A program made the position numbers and the translations under genes. Positions 1-9,600 of a DNA stretch of 64,000 bases are shown here, piece by piece; the stretch's first letter is position 1, and every line of letters starts with the position of its first letter. This DNA is from Agrocybe praecox (lineage: Eukaryota; Basidiomycota; Agaricomycetes; Agaricales; Agrocybaceae). The DNA is taken from positions 124,001-188,000 of the forward strand of contig OZ024845.1 in the NCBI GenBank assembly GCA_964017145.1. The letters are read 5' to 3'. Below the pieces are notes generated by a model, which saw nothing but the letters and a program-made list of their open reading frames with translations, had not been told where the DNA came from and made no database searches.

Positions 1-213
1 ACCATCATTCCAAACACATGATTCGATGTCACATGCCTATCACGAGTCACTATGAGTCACGGGAACTGATATATCAACAACGCGGCTACGCTAAGGTTAC
101 CTCCGCCAAATATAGCAATCTATCAGCTGGAAATAGCTTGATTCCTTCCATCCGTCGATTTCACTAATCGTCAAGTCAACTATGATCGATTTATCATTCA
201 AGAAGATGTGCTT
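1..213 (+). repeat. LTR fragment running into an assembly gap
   Basis: These bases are the near-exact reverse complement of the interior of the long LTR found at 3400-5088 (its part around 4100-4312). The fragment is therefore a further copy of the same LTR family, in the opposite orientation to the complete element. It is cut on the left by the window edge and on the right by the N gap, so its full extent cannot be seen. Confidence 0.9.
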
Positions 214-413
214 NNNNNNNNNNNNNNNNNNNNNNNNNNNNNNNNNNNNNNNNNNNNNNNNNNNNNNNNNNNNNNNNNNNNNNNNNNNNNNNNNNNNNNN
301 NNNNNNNNNNNNNNNNNNNNNNNNNNNNNNNNNNNNNNNNNNNNNNNNNNNNNNNNNNNNNNNNNNNNNNNNNNNNNNNNNNNNNNNNNNNNNNNNNNNN
401 NNNNNNNNNNNNN
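214..413. other. Assembly gap (200 N)
   Basis: Exactly 200 N. The second gap in the window has the same length, so this is probably a fixed-size placeholder. Any open frame through it is meaningless. LTR sequence lies on its left and unrelated coding-like sequence on its right, so a junction is hidden inside. Confidence 0.99.
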
Positions 414-640
414 AAACACACCTTGAGGTCGTCTATCCACGCCGAGATGGGCAGTATGTGCGGTTGGACGACTGGAAGCTCATGCTTGGGGCTATGGGAC
501 TCGAGATAGGTATGCAGGTTTTGGTTTACAACCGCATCACAAAGGAGTACGAGCCTTCGAAATGGTCACAACAACATCCTATTTCCAGGACCGTTCCTTT
601 ACTAGGAATTTTTGTTCCCCCAACTTGGGAGAACTTCTGA
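414..640 (+). CDS. C-terminal fragment of an unknown protein
   Basis: An open frame of about 75 codons runs from the gap edge to a stop at 638-640. It reads as a soluble mixed-charge segment (it contains HLEVVYPRRDGQYVRL and ends PTWENF). No family is recognised. The 5' part is lost in the gap or was removed when the adjacent LTR inserted. It may be the end of a host gene interrupted by the retroelement or part of a decayed element. Codon use looks like a real exon, but with no homologue in view the call rests only on openness. Confidence 0.35.
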
Positions 641-865
641 TTCACTCTTACGCACTCTAGGTAGCTCTTAGATAGCTCTCAGTAAACACAGTAATTCTCA
701 TTGTACGCACACAAAAAAAAATCTTGTAGCTTCATTTTACATAGACGTATAGATACACAAATAGTACTATTTCTTAAAAGCATAGATCGGCGCATTGGTG
801 GAGCAAAAAGGTGGTTGAACACAGACAAAAAATGGAAAGATCCAATGTGCGTGTATCTGTAACGA
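641..865. other. Short intergenic spacer
   Basis: AT-rich spacer with no convincing frame, promoter element or RNA gene. It leads into the direct repeat that follows. Confidence 0.5.
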
Positions 866-1112
866 TGCCAGATATCCCCTAACAAACATGTCGTCGTTTT
901 CAGGGTCAAAAAAAAAATTGGACCTCGGAGTATTTAGCGGAAGACAATGAAATGTCGCTCAAAAGGACTTGGTAAAATTTATGAAGCCGAAGCCAGACAT
1001 CCCCTAATAGACACATCATTTTCAGGTTCAAAAAATAATAATCTGCGGACCTCGGAGTGTTTAGCAAGAGACAATGAACATGCTGTTCAAAAGGAATTGA
1101 TGAAAAAAAAAA
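866..1112. repeat. Two-copy direct repeat, unit about 120 bp
   Basis: The block at about 866-983 (ccagatatcccctaacaaac..., ..ggacctcggagtatttag.., ..ctcaaaaggacttg) recurs at about 991-1112 as ccagacatcccctaatag..., ggacctcggagtgtttag.., gttcaaaaggaattg. The two units are roughly 80 percent alike with small indels. It is an old local tandem duplication just upstream of the SR-rich gene. The repeated cccctaa..tttcagg..cggacctcgga core has no function I recognise. Confidence 0.7.
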
Positions 1113-1300
1113 TTGCATCACTTACTATATCCCGGGATGGAAACAAAGGAGTTTGTGGCTCATTCATCAGAACTATCCAGAGCATCAATCGTTTTGTTGT
1201 GAGAGAAGCGAATAGGGAACCCTTGTGCTTGTGGTGTCTTTGTTTTCGCCCCTCCTCCTCCCCTCCTTGTCCACCTATACCCCCTCACAGCATATTCATC

Positions 1301-3399
1301 ATGCCCACAGACTCAAGTGCACCCATAAACCGGTCCAAGATGGTGCCCAAAGTCAAGGATCTCAGCCGAAGATTCGTTTTCTCGTGCCAGCAAAAAGTGC
1401 GTATGGCAGAATTCTATGGCGAATTCGAAAAGATTGTTGAGGCAAACGACCCGCACCGAAAGGGACGCAACAACGTTATTACAGAGTGGTAAAAAAAGAA
1501 AGTGGAAGACCTTTTGGAAGAAGAAGTCTTCCAAACCCTTGACAAAGAGAAGGAGACGTTGAAGGACTGGGCGGATGTTAGTACAATCATTTTCTTTTCA
1601 TCTTTATATCCTCATTTTTGTTTTACAGGCTATGTGATATGTTTACACAAATCATGCGAACTACGGGATGAAACGTAGCAAGAAGGCACAGGTAAACCAT
1701 GTTCTTGCCTCTACAGGACCCGTCCTTCCACTTGCCATTATTAGTGGAAGCATCACACCTCATCAATATTTTATTTTCGAGAATAACGACAAAATCAAGG
1801 ATTTGTATATGGATATATGCAATAAAACGGGAAAACCTGGTGGTGCGGCGAAACAAGAAGTGGTTAAGGAATTGTGGGATAACGCTGATCAGAGCGAGTG
1901 GGAAGATAAGGTTAAAGAAATATACAATGATACGACTCGGTATGGTACAGCATCGTCCATTGAGAACCATTTCTGACGCAACGCCTCGTTCTAGCAACCA
2001 GGCCGAATTCTCTATCTCGGTTTCCGAGTCCTTGGAGCAGATGCTCAGTCGTGGTGTGTTGGGATCGTGTGCGCTTACAATGATGTATGCGTTCAGAGAT
2101 GAAGACGACATTGTTCGCGGTGGAAAGTATGTACCACGTCTGCAAATTTCAAGTTGTAGGCACTTACAATGATGCAAACAGGGTGCATACTGCGTACGAT
2201 GCACACGCAGACTCAATGATACACCATTGTTTCGAAGATGACAAGGCGGCGATGAAGCGATGGATTACTCATGCCAGTCATATACTCCCTCGTACATACA
2301 CATTTGTAAACTTCCAAACAGAGTATAATGCTGATTATTCATATACATATCAGGTCAACCACTTGACGTCGACACCGAGTTTGTTCACGACAAAGAAGGC
2401 CGTCCCCTCTTTCCCCACGTCAATCCGAGAACTACATTGGTCGACGATATCGCGTGTATGCTGCGGGATTACTTCATCTCAATGTGGGCTCACGTCCACG
2501 GCTCGACTAAGATTCCTTGGGAAGACATTCAAGCCGAGCCTGATACATATTACGATTCATGGGGGTTTCCAGGGAGGATTACGCACCCAGACAATATGGA
2601 GCCAATCCAGATTCTCAACATGGCTGGACATCTGGAAAAGAACACATTTACTTTTTTCTCAGAAGAGCGTGTTGAATCTTCTCTGCGCTTCAAGCAGAAA
2701 CTCAATGACCTTCCGCCTATCCCTGCTTTCGTGGACGAGGAGATCGATCTCAACACTGGTACAGCAGCATCCGAACCAGGAGGGCAAGAATCTCCTCGCC
2801 AAGGAAGAAAACGTTCTAGGATCGAACAATCACGCTCGCGCTCACACTCTCGCCGTCATTCAACTCGCTCAAGATCAAGGTCTATGTCGCGTTCACATAT
2901 CTCGTCCCTTGACGGATCGAGGAAACGTGTCGAAAATAACCTCTCAGAATTGCCAAATGTGACGCCAACGCCTCCTATTTTGCCTCAAACAGCCTCTCCA
3001 CCCGAAACTGCACCCCTTACCACGGACGATACTACCATGTCGGTGCCACCTGTTGTTTCTCCACCAGACACATCCCTTCCTCTTGCAGATTCAACTAAGA
3101 CTGCACTCCTGCCCACGGATTCTGCTGCCTTGTCGACCCCATCCACCACTTCTGTAGTACCTCCGGCTGCCCCACAGCCGTCAAACCTTCGACAGCCACC
3201 ATGCCATAATGCGACTGAAAGCCAGCCCGACGAGCCTCTCGTTGGACATGGCGTCATTCCATCTGGTGGCATCTCTGATATACTCCCTACGGTTATCCAG
3301 CCAGGTAAGAAGAAAAAGGGTTCAGGCAGGCCGAAAAAGACGACCCCCAGTGCCGCATCGGAATCCCTCTCTCAACCATTCAGTAAGCATCCCCAGTGC
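1301..3399 (+). pseudogene. Decayed SR-rich, AT-hook-like nuclear protein gene truncated by an LTR
   Basis: An ATG at 1301 after a CT-rich leader opens a lysine-rich N-terminal part. The frame meets an in-frame TAA after ..VITEW near 1490, yet continues as an acidic helix-like stretch (VEDLLEEEVFQTLDKEKE) up to a GT..AG intron at about 1576-1628. Further coding blocks lie at 1668-1973 and 1970-2170 in different frames, showing frameshifts. The last block, 2437-3399, encodes a globular part, an RS-rich segment (repeated RSRS/SRSRS), a Pro/Ser/Thr-rich linker and GSGRPKK, which looks like an AT-hook. A GTAAGC donor at 3382 is followed within 20 nt by the LTR border, so downstream exons are missing. 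Nuclear localisation is inferred from the RS and AT-hook features. The family is unknown. Confidence 0.6.
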
Positions 3400-5088
3400 T
3401 GAAAGATGATTTTTCTGTCGGTGATTTATGCTTTGACAATCACACAAAACACAACCAACAACAAAATCCAGAGAAAGAGTGGGCTAGACCTAGATAAGAC
3501 GACTCTCTCCCTGTGAGTTCGGGGGTGGGAATAAAGTTACTTCGTTCCTAAGAAAGGTTTGTTAGTGTAAAGATCGAATAGGTTTAAAGGTTTGTGATGA
3601 GCTTTTGTCCTAGACAAAAGTTTGAGATTGAATAAGAGAGTAGAAATCAAAGTGAACGTGTTCCACTTTGAAATCAGAGCAAACGTAGAAAAAGAAGAGA
3701 ATAATCGAAGCTTGGAACGTTTTCCAAGCTATAGAATTGACTGCCGAGACTGAAGATTGACTGAATGAATACTGAACTGAAAGATAACTGCTTGAATCGG
3801 TACAATTGCCCTATGATAGGGGTGTACTTCTTGTCTACTTTACAGGATCTGACTAGCTTTTATACTACAAATCCTGCAAGGCATGAGTAATCAATGACAA
3901 GTAAGGTTGAAACGAATGACAAAGAATAAGGGGTCAAATGAATAGGCTGACTGAGCAAGTGAGTCAGGAATGACAAAGGAATGGGCTGAAACGATGGAAA
4001 AGAAGGAGAAAACTGTCCATCGCTCGATGAAATGACTAAGAAATGAATAAGAATGAGTAATAAATAAAAAAGTTGACTAATGCGCAGCAAAGAATGACCA
4101 AGCATATCTTCTTGAATGATAAATCAATCATAGTTGACTTGACGATTAGTGAAATCGACGGATGGAAGGAATCGAGCTATTTCCAGCTGATGGATTGCTA
4201 TATTTGGCGGATGTAACCTTAGCATAGCCGCGTTGTTGATGTATCAGTTCCCGTGACTCATAGTGACTTGTGGTAGGCATGTGACATCGAATCATGTGTT
4301 TGGAATGATGGTTGCACAGCCACTTGATGGCCTGGGCTTTGCATGATGTCATTGAAGTCTTTTAATAGAGTAGATGGGATGCGACGGATTTAGATAAGTG
4401 GTGAATATGCTGTGCCGTTGTATGATGTAAGCGTAGGCATATCTTATCTTCTGTGTGATGCTGAGAGACACTTGTGATCGTGGAATAGCAATGCGTGGCC
4501 TTGTGAATAATGCTGGTGCCGAACTTCTGGTTGTTGATACTGCGAAAACTATGATTCCTCGTTCGTAATGCATGATTTCCTCGAGGCGAATGATTTTGGG
4601 CATGTCGTCCGGCTGAATTCTGTATGTGAAACTGACGGTATCTTCTTCTTGAAAAATATGATCCTCCGTGTAATGTGTCGCTAACCAATTTTCGCAATTT
4701 TCGCTTGCATCAAAAACTCCGGCAATTTGAATAAACGGATATATCGACGCTTTATTGATTTTTCAAGGTCCGGAAGAATTGACGACATCCTTGGACTGTT
4801 GAACAAAGGATTGAACAGAGAGGGAAGACATTTTTCAGAGTTGAACACGTAAGACGATGAACGTTGAGAGGAAGGAGTGATTTGTCTTGGATCGTGGCGA
4901 CGGTTTCATGACTTTAGCCTAGACTGAATAGATTTCGGAAGAATTGGTGCCTTAATGTTGCGATAGAGCTGTGATGGGAAATTAAAATGGAGAATACAAA
5001 AAAGGAAATATTGAAATTTAAAAATAAACGAATGATCTCTTATGCAATTTCAGGTTCGTTCATGTTCAATCAAATATGATGCATGACA
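3400..5088 (-). repeat. 3' LTR of the Gag-protease element
   Basis: Read on the minus strand it starts TGTCATGC and ends TTTCA, i.e. TG..CA. It is 1689 bp, the same length as its partner at 11956-13644. A TATAAAAG box (minus, 3857-3864) separates a U3 of about 1.2 kb from R/U5. R/U5 contains three hairpin-forming palindromes (3602-3730). Unlike its partner, the U3 reading frame is broken here by TGA at 4765-4763 where the other LTR has CGA. Confidence 0.92.
3602..3730 (-). promoter_or_regulatory. Three consecutive palindromes in LTR R/U5
   Basis: Three near-perfect stem-loops follow each other: cttttgtc-cta-gacaaaag (3602-3620), tcaaagtgaa-cgtg-ttccacttt (3647-3671) and agcttggaa-cgtt-ttccaagct (3709-3730). 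The same three are kept in the LTR at 11956 and in the one at 63635. By position they fall in the 5' leader of the element's RNA, where dimerisation, packaging or 3'-processing structures would be expected. That role is inference. Confidence 0.55.
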
Positions 5089-5279
5089 TCTACCCGACGC
5101 AAAAGAAATCAACCGTCCCCGGTTGGGATGAACATGGAGAACATGAAAATAAAAGACCAAAACAAACAAAAAAACAAAAACAAAACAAACAAAATGGGGA
5201 AAAGGATTTAGTCGGAGTCGTAGTCTAATGCGGAATAAGTTTCGTTGTCATGATGAATTTCAAAGTAATCCATGGTGCT
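5089..5279. other. A-rich spacer inside the LTR element
   Basis: Sequence next to the 3' LTR with long A/C-rich runs (aaacaaacaaaaaaacaaaaac). The bases touching the LTR read gcgtcgggtaga on the minus strand, which is only a weak polypurine tract. No gene is seen. Confidence 0.5.
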
Positions 5280-5618
5280 CTAGTTTGGAATGTGTTGGTA
5301 TGCTTGTCCAGAAGGTTGTTTCCGTGCTTGAGCATCTAGTTGGAATAGGATAATTCTGATCGCATCATATGACATGTCGACTGAGCGAGCAACATAGAGA
5401 ATAGCTGAAGGAATAGGGATAGTTTTCTGTATCCATGGTACGTGGGGAACTGTCGGATAAATATATGGTGTGAAATACTCTTCAGAAAAGGATCCTTGAT
5501 TGTTGTGATGAAATGCTAGGGCTTTGTCAATAAGCTGTAATACATTGGTGAATAGTGCCTCCTCATAAGGCGATAAAAAAACTGGTCTTCGTTGATCTTC
5601 ATTGCCTACATAAGGCAT
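5280..5618 (-). CDS. Accessory ORF 3 of the LTR element
   Basis: A 112-residue open frame with an ATG (MPYVGNEDQRRPVFLSPYEE..). It lies at the 3' end of the internal region, where some retroelements carry an env-like or accessory frame. There is no signal peptide, membrane segment or known domain. The middle is rich in Tyr, Pro and Ile. It lies 113 nt downstream of accessory ORF 2, separated by a 55-60-bp tandem repeat that shifts frames. It may once have been the C-terminal part of the same protein. The product is unknown. Confidence 0.4.
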   Translation of the reverse strand: MPYVGNEDQRRPVFLSPYEEALFTNVLQLIDKALAFHHNNQGSFSEEYFTPYIYPTVPHVPWIQKTIPIPSAILYVARSVDMSYDAIRIILFQLDAQARKQPSGQAYQHIPN

Positions 5619-5660
5619 AACGTCGGACTGAATGGAGGCAGATTCCTGGGTAACCGTAGC

Positions 5661-5880
5661 TGATTGTCCATTGGATCATGCTGAAATCGTGGAATAACTT
5701 GCAATAAAACTGAAGCAGATTGTCCATTTAATCATGCTGAAATTGTCGAATGAAGCTGAAATAAAAAAAACTGGCAGATTGTCCGTTGGATCATGCAAAC
5801 ATTGTCGAATAAAACTGGAATAGAAACTGGCAGATTGTCCATTGGATCATGCGAAAATTGTTGAATAACTTTAGCTTCTT
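5661..5880. repeat. Four-copy tandem repeat, unit about 55-59 bp
   Basis: The core (gc)agattgtcc.tt.gatcatgc..a.attg begins at about 5661, 5715, 5774 and 5830. The copies differ by small indels that change the frame, so reading frames enter and leave the repeat differently. It lies between accessory ORFs 2 and 3 and overlaps the 3' end of ORF 2. Confidence 0.8.
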
Positions 5881-6646
5881 GTGGGAAAATTCCGGAAACA
5901 GGCTTGACTTTCTGATCTACTTGCTTGTAGGCTGTGAATGCGGGATTGGGAAGGTCGGATGAAGCAGATGGGGAAGATTGATCGGAATTTGGAATTGAGT
6001 AGGGTTCGGCAGGTTCGGAGATTTCGGAAGGTTTGGCGGATGACATAGACGTTGGGGATTGGTTTCCAAGCAAAACATTATTGGATTGCATGGAAAAAGT
6101 GGCAGAATAACATGATGGTACAATCGGCTCAGGTTCAATATGAAAAGAATCTGAAGAAAAAGAAAACGGTGAGTCCGATAAGCGATACAACTGATCTACA
6201 GTAATTAACGACCTTGGATGTACTCTATAGTCCAATGAATAAGAAAATAAAAATGGATCGAGAGGAGTGGGGGTATGTTCCAGTTTTACGACATAGTGGT
6301 CGTAAAGAGTAGAAGAAAATACATAAGAAGAAGAAGAAGAAGAAAAGGGTTCCAGTTTAACGACATAGTGGTCGCAAACGTAGGAAGAAGAAAAAGACAT
6401 AGGTTCCAGTTTAACGACATAGGGGTCGCTATAAATAGAAGAAATCAAATCAGAAGCAGACGAGGCTATGTACAAAGAAGATGAAATCAAATAAATAGGA
6501 AGCATATTTGGAGACGAGACAGAATCATAGGTATCGAGAAAAGGAGAAATTGATTTCGAGTCGGATTGCATAGATTGATACTGAGGCATTTCGTTTGTTG
6601 ATGGCTGTGGTATCAAAGGGGCGTATGGATTACATTTCGATTGCAT
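5732..6646 (-). CDS. Accessory ORF 2 of the LTR element, Ser/Pro-rich with YVVKLEP repeats
   Basis: A 304-residue frame from an ATG at 6646, overlapping the end of the Gag-protease frame by 17 nt in another frame. The protein is low-complexity, rich in Ser, Pro and Tyr. It contains three copies of a YVVKLE(P/H) motif spaced about 20-30 residues apart, encoded by the DNA repeat at 6275-6440. No known domain, signal peptide or membrane span is seen. The overlap with the upstream frame suggests expression by frameshifting, re-initiation or splicing. It may also be neutral sequence that stays open because of its composition. Confidence 0.45.
   Translation of the reverse strand: MQSKCNPYAPLIPQPSTNEMPQYQSMQSDSKSISPFLDTYDSVSSPNMLPIYLISSSLYIASSASDLISSIYSDPYVVKLEPMSFSSSYVCDHYVVKLEPFSSSSSSYVFSSTLYDHYVVKLEHTPTPLDPFLFSYSLDYRVHPRSLITVDQLYRLSDSPFSFSSDSFHIEPEPIVPSCYSATFSMQSNNVLLGNQSPTSMSSAKPSEISEPAEPYSIPNSDQSSPSASSDLPNPAFTAYKQVDQKVKPVSGIFPQEAKVIQQFSHDPMDNLPVSIPVLFDNVCMIQRTICQFFLFQLHSTISA
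6275..6440. repeat. Three-copy repeat encoding YVVKLEP
   Basis: ggttccagtttaacgacata is repeated with small changes at about 6276, 6348 and 6400, each followed by (g)tggtcg. It lies inside accessory ORF 2 and encodes the repeated YVVKLE motif. Confidence 0.75.
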
Positions 6647-9600
6647 GGTTCACAATGATAGGTTTGTTCTGAATCAGGAATGCTGGTTCAATATAATCGG
6701 AATTGTTTGGGTCTTCAAGGTCCATATCTTTCTCTCCATGTTCGGTGATCTCTGCATCGAGTTGCAGTATCATCTTGCTATCGAATTCTGTGGAATAGAC
6801 GAAGCTGGGTGATCGGAACGATTGATGAGTTGGTTCTGGTTCCAAAGGTCGATTTCGGAAATATATTTGTGTCAAGGCATTGCGTCTTGCTGTAGTGAGC
6901 TTGGAGATGGCTTCATCGATAAGTTTAATGTAGCCGATATTAGCGTTTTCAGGTTCTGGAAGAAGACGATAATAATCCATGACTAAATCTGTTTGCGGAA
7001 TATATCGAGGGGAAGAATAAGGTGGTTGATCGATCGAAATTTCGGAAAGTACGATTTCCTTGTTGTTATTCATGTTGTTGATCAAAAGCTGGTCGTAGTT
7101 TGGTGGGGATGGATGATCAATGATATCAAGAGTCTGGGTTGCGTTGATGAAAGGTAAATCAGATGAAAAAGGTCCACAACATTTGGATGGATCTGTATCG
7201 GCTCCGACGGGTTGGATGGAAGCAGGTGGCTGTTCAGCGTAGAATCCGTCCATTGATGAATGGTTGTCCATGATGAGTTCGTTTCCACTGCACTGGTCAT
7301 CTTGATGTAAAGCTATGATGAAAGATGGCTGGTCCATGCATTCGCAATGAGTTTCGTCAGAAAAAGCCTGGTAAGACGGACTGGCGAGACGGGTAGGCAA
7401 TTCTTTAGTGTTGAAGGACTCTTCTTTGCTCTGCGTTGGATGCAATGGCGAATGAGTTGGAAGCGATGATGGATAAAGACAATGGGGACTGTTGCATTGA
7501 CATGGATGGCAGGAAGGCGATACGAGGATAATCTTCTTGCTTTCACCGCTGTCTCTCTCATCGATATGACCAGAGGCCATAGGTTGGTCAAGACGATGGT
7601 CATCCATATGAATTACTGAACTTCGATCATCCGTCCTAGTACCATTGTCTGGCTGACAGGGACTAATCGGCTCTTCAGGTTCAATAGTTGTAGTAGTCGT
7701 TACGTTGATTCCAGACGCAGGAAAGGTAGTGGATGAAAACTGAGGATTAGACGATAATCGAGAACCCATGTTAGCGTTGGAGTGATTGACAGATGCTGAT
7801 GGGGAGTTAGGCTGTGTGTCTTGAACTGCGCTTTCTTGATCTTGCTCTTCAAATAGACCTTGGATAAATTCTTGTGATGGCCGCGTAAAGCGAACAAAGG
7901 CACTTCCAAATTGATGTGTTCTCGGATAAATTTGGCCATTTGTATTCTTGACAGCCATGGGTAAAATCCATTCTTCAATGCGATGCGATGATCTGGTTCC
8001 ATAAGACCTGATTCGATATCCTCGTTCTGCATGAAGGTTGAAGTTGACATATCTTTCGTCTCCATTATCTCGCTGAATAAGTCCACGAATTGATTCCATT
8101 CTGAAAGCTTCATTTTCTCCAAGATTGAGCGGTTCGAAAAAATCTGCAATGTCGCTTATGCTGATTAATTCTGGTGCTTCTTTGTCTTGTTCCATATTTG
8201 GTAATCCTTGTTGTTCTTGTTCCATTTCTGGTACGTCTTGTTCTCTTTCTGGTACTTCTTGTTGTTCTCCAGTGGCATTCGGGTATGGAGTGTTCCGGTC
8301 CGTAACAATAAAGGCTGGTGCATAAATAGGACTTTGTTCGTAACCACTTGCTGATAGTCGGTTATTCATTATATCATGGAGCCGTTGAACAAGACGTTCG
8401 GTTGATGGATTTGTCCTAGTTGTGTCCACGCTATTGTCTTCTTGAGTTGGACGTGGTTCCGGATCGATTGTAGACGGCATTGAAAAACGAAATAGTGATG
8501 CCATTTCTAAAGTAACTGGAAATTCATTTTCCCATTCAATTGGTGGCGTATCAGGCGTAACTGGGGTATCTGAATGGAGTCCATTGATCTGGGGTACTGA
8601 ATCAATTGGGGGTTCAAATGACTCATTTTCGCTTGGGAATTCCTGCTCTGCGTCTTGGGAAAAACTGGATTCGTCCATTTCTGGCCTGAGAAATATATGG
8701 CGGTGTCTTGCTGGTTCTGGAATCCTAATTTCAAATCCTTCTCTTCGAACAATAAGTGTCGTAGTGGCTTCAAGCAAATCAGAAAGTTCTGTGATTGGTT
8801 CATTCTGTTGCATTGTCAGTATCATAGATGGTGGAAAATGGGTATTTGGACCAAAAATTTGAACGCCTGCAATTTGCGATGCATTGTTCATGAATTGATC
8901 GAATTCGTCATTGTTGCCTGCAAAATAAAGTATTCTTTCTCCTGAAGGTTCATGTGTTTGAGTGTCTTCATTGGATGAACTGATGATGGATTGTGGGTTA
9001 TTAATTGGCTGTTCATAAAGTGACTCGTTGTTGACGATAATTTGGCCAGACGCCTGAAGTTGCTGAATAACTTGCACTGCTTCTTCTAGTTGCTCTTCCT
9101 CATTTGGGGTTCCAGAAGATTCATTGTCCTGGACATCGTGAGATTCCTCCGATTCTTGAACTGATTGTATAGCCTGGCTAAGATAGGAAACTGCTGCTTG
9201 TGGGATACTCCTAGACTGTGGCATGGTTTGGTCTCTGATCATGAGTCTATGATTTCGCGAATTACTGTTGCGATCCGTAAAAGAAACATAAGTCCTGTCT
9301 TCTTGTTCAATGAGGTTGATCAAATTGTCTCTGAACCATGGTCGTCCTAAGAGTACTTCAAATTCGACTCTGTCGGAAACGTACATGTTGGCATATGTGG
9401 CAATTCCTCCAATTTTAACTGGAACATCTTTGATCATTCCCAACATAGTCGAAACGTTTCCATGAATATCGCGCATAGACAGGATTTCCTTTTCGTCCAT
9501 TGGAAGGCTCATCATTTGCCATGCACGCTTTGAACAGATATTCTGGGTGGCTCCAGTGTCTAAAATAGCCTGGAATGATGATTCTCCACATTCGACTTGA

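Noticed and set aside
182..640. Open frames running through the 214-413 N gap
   Set aside because: Translation of N is meaningless; only the part after 413 was kept as a fragment.
3860..4105. Hydrophobic 81-codon frame in both LTRs (also 12416-12661)
   Set aside because: It lies on the R/U3 border across the TATA box and is T-rich by composition; conservation is explained by LTR identity.
4902..5088. 5-bp target-site duplication for the long LTR element
   Set aside because: Checked directly: AGTGC before 3400 and ACGGT after 13644 do not match; shifting the borders by a few bases does not help.
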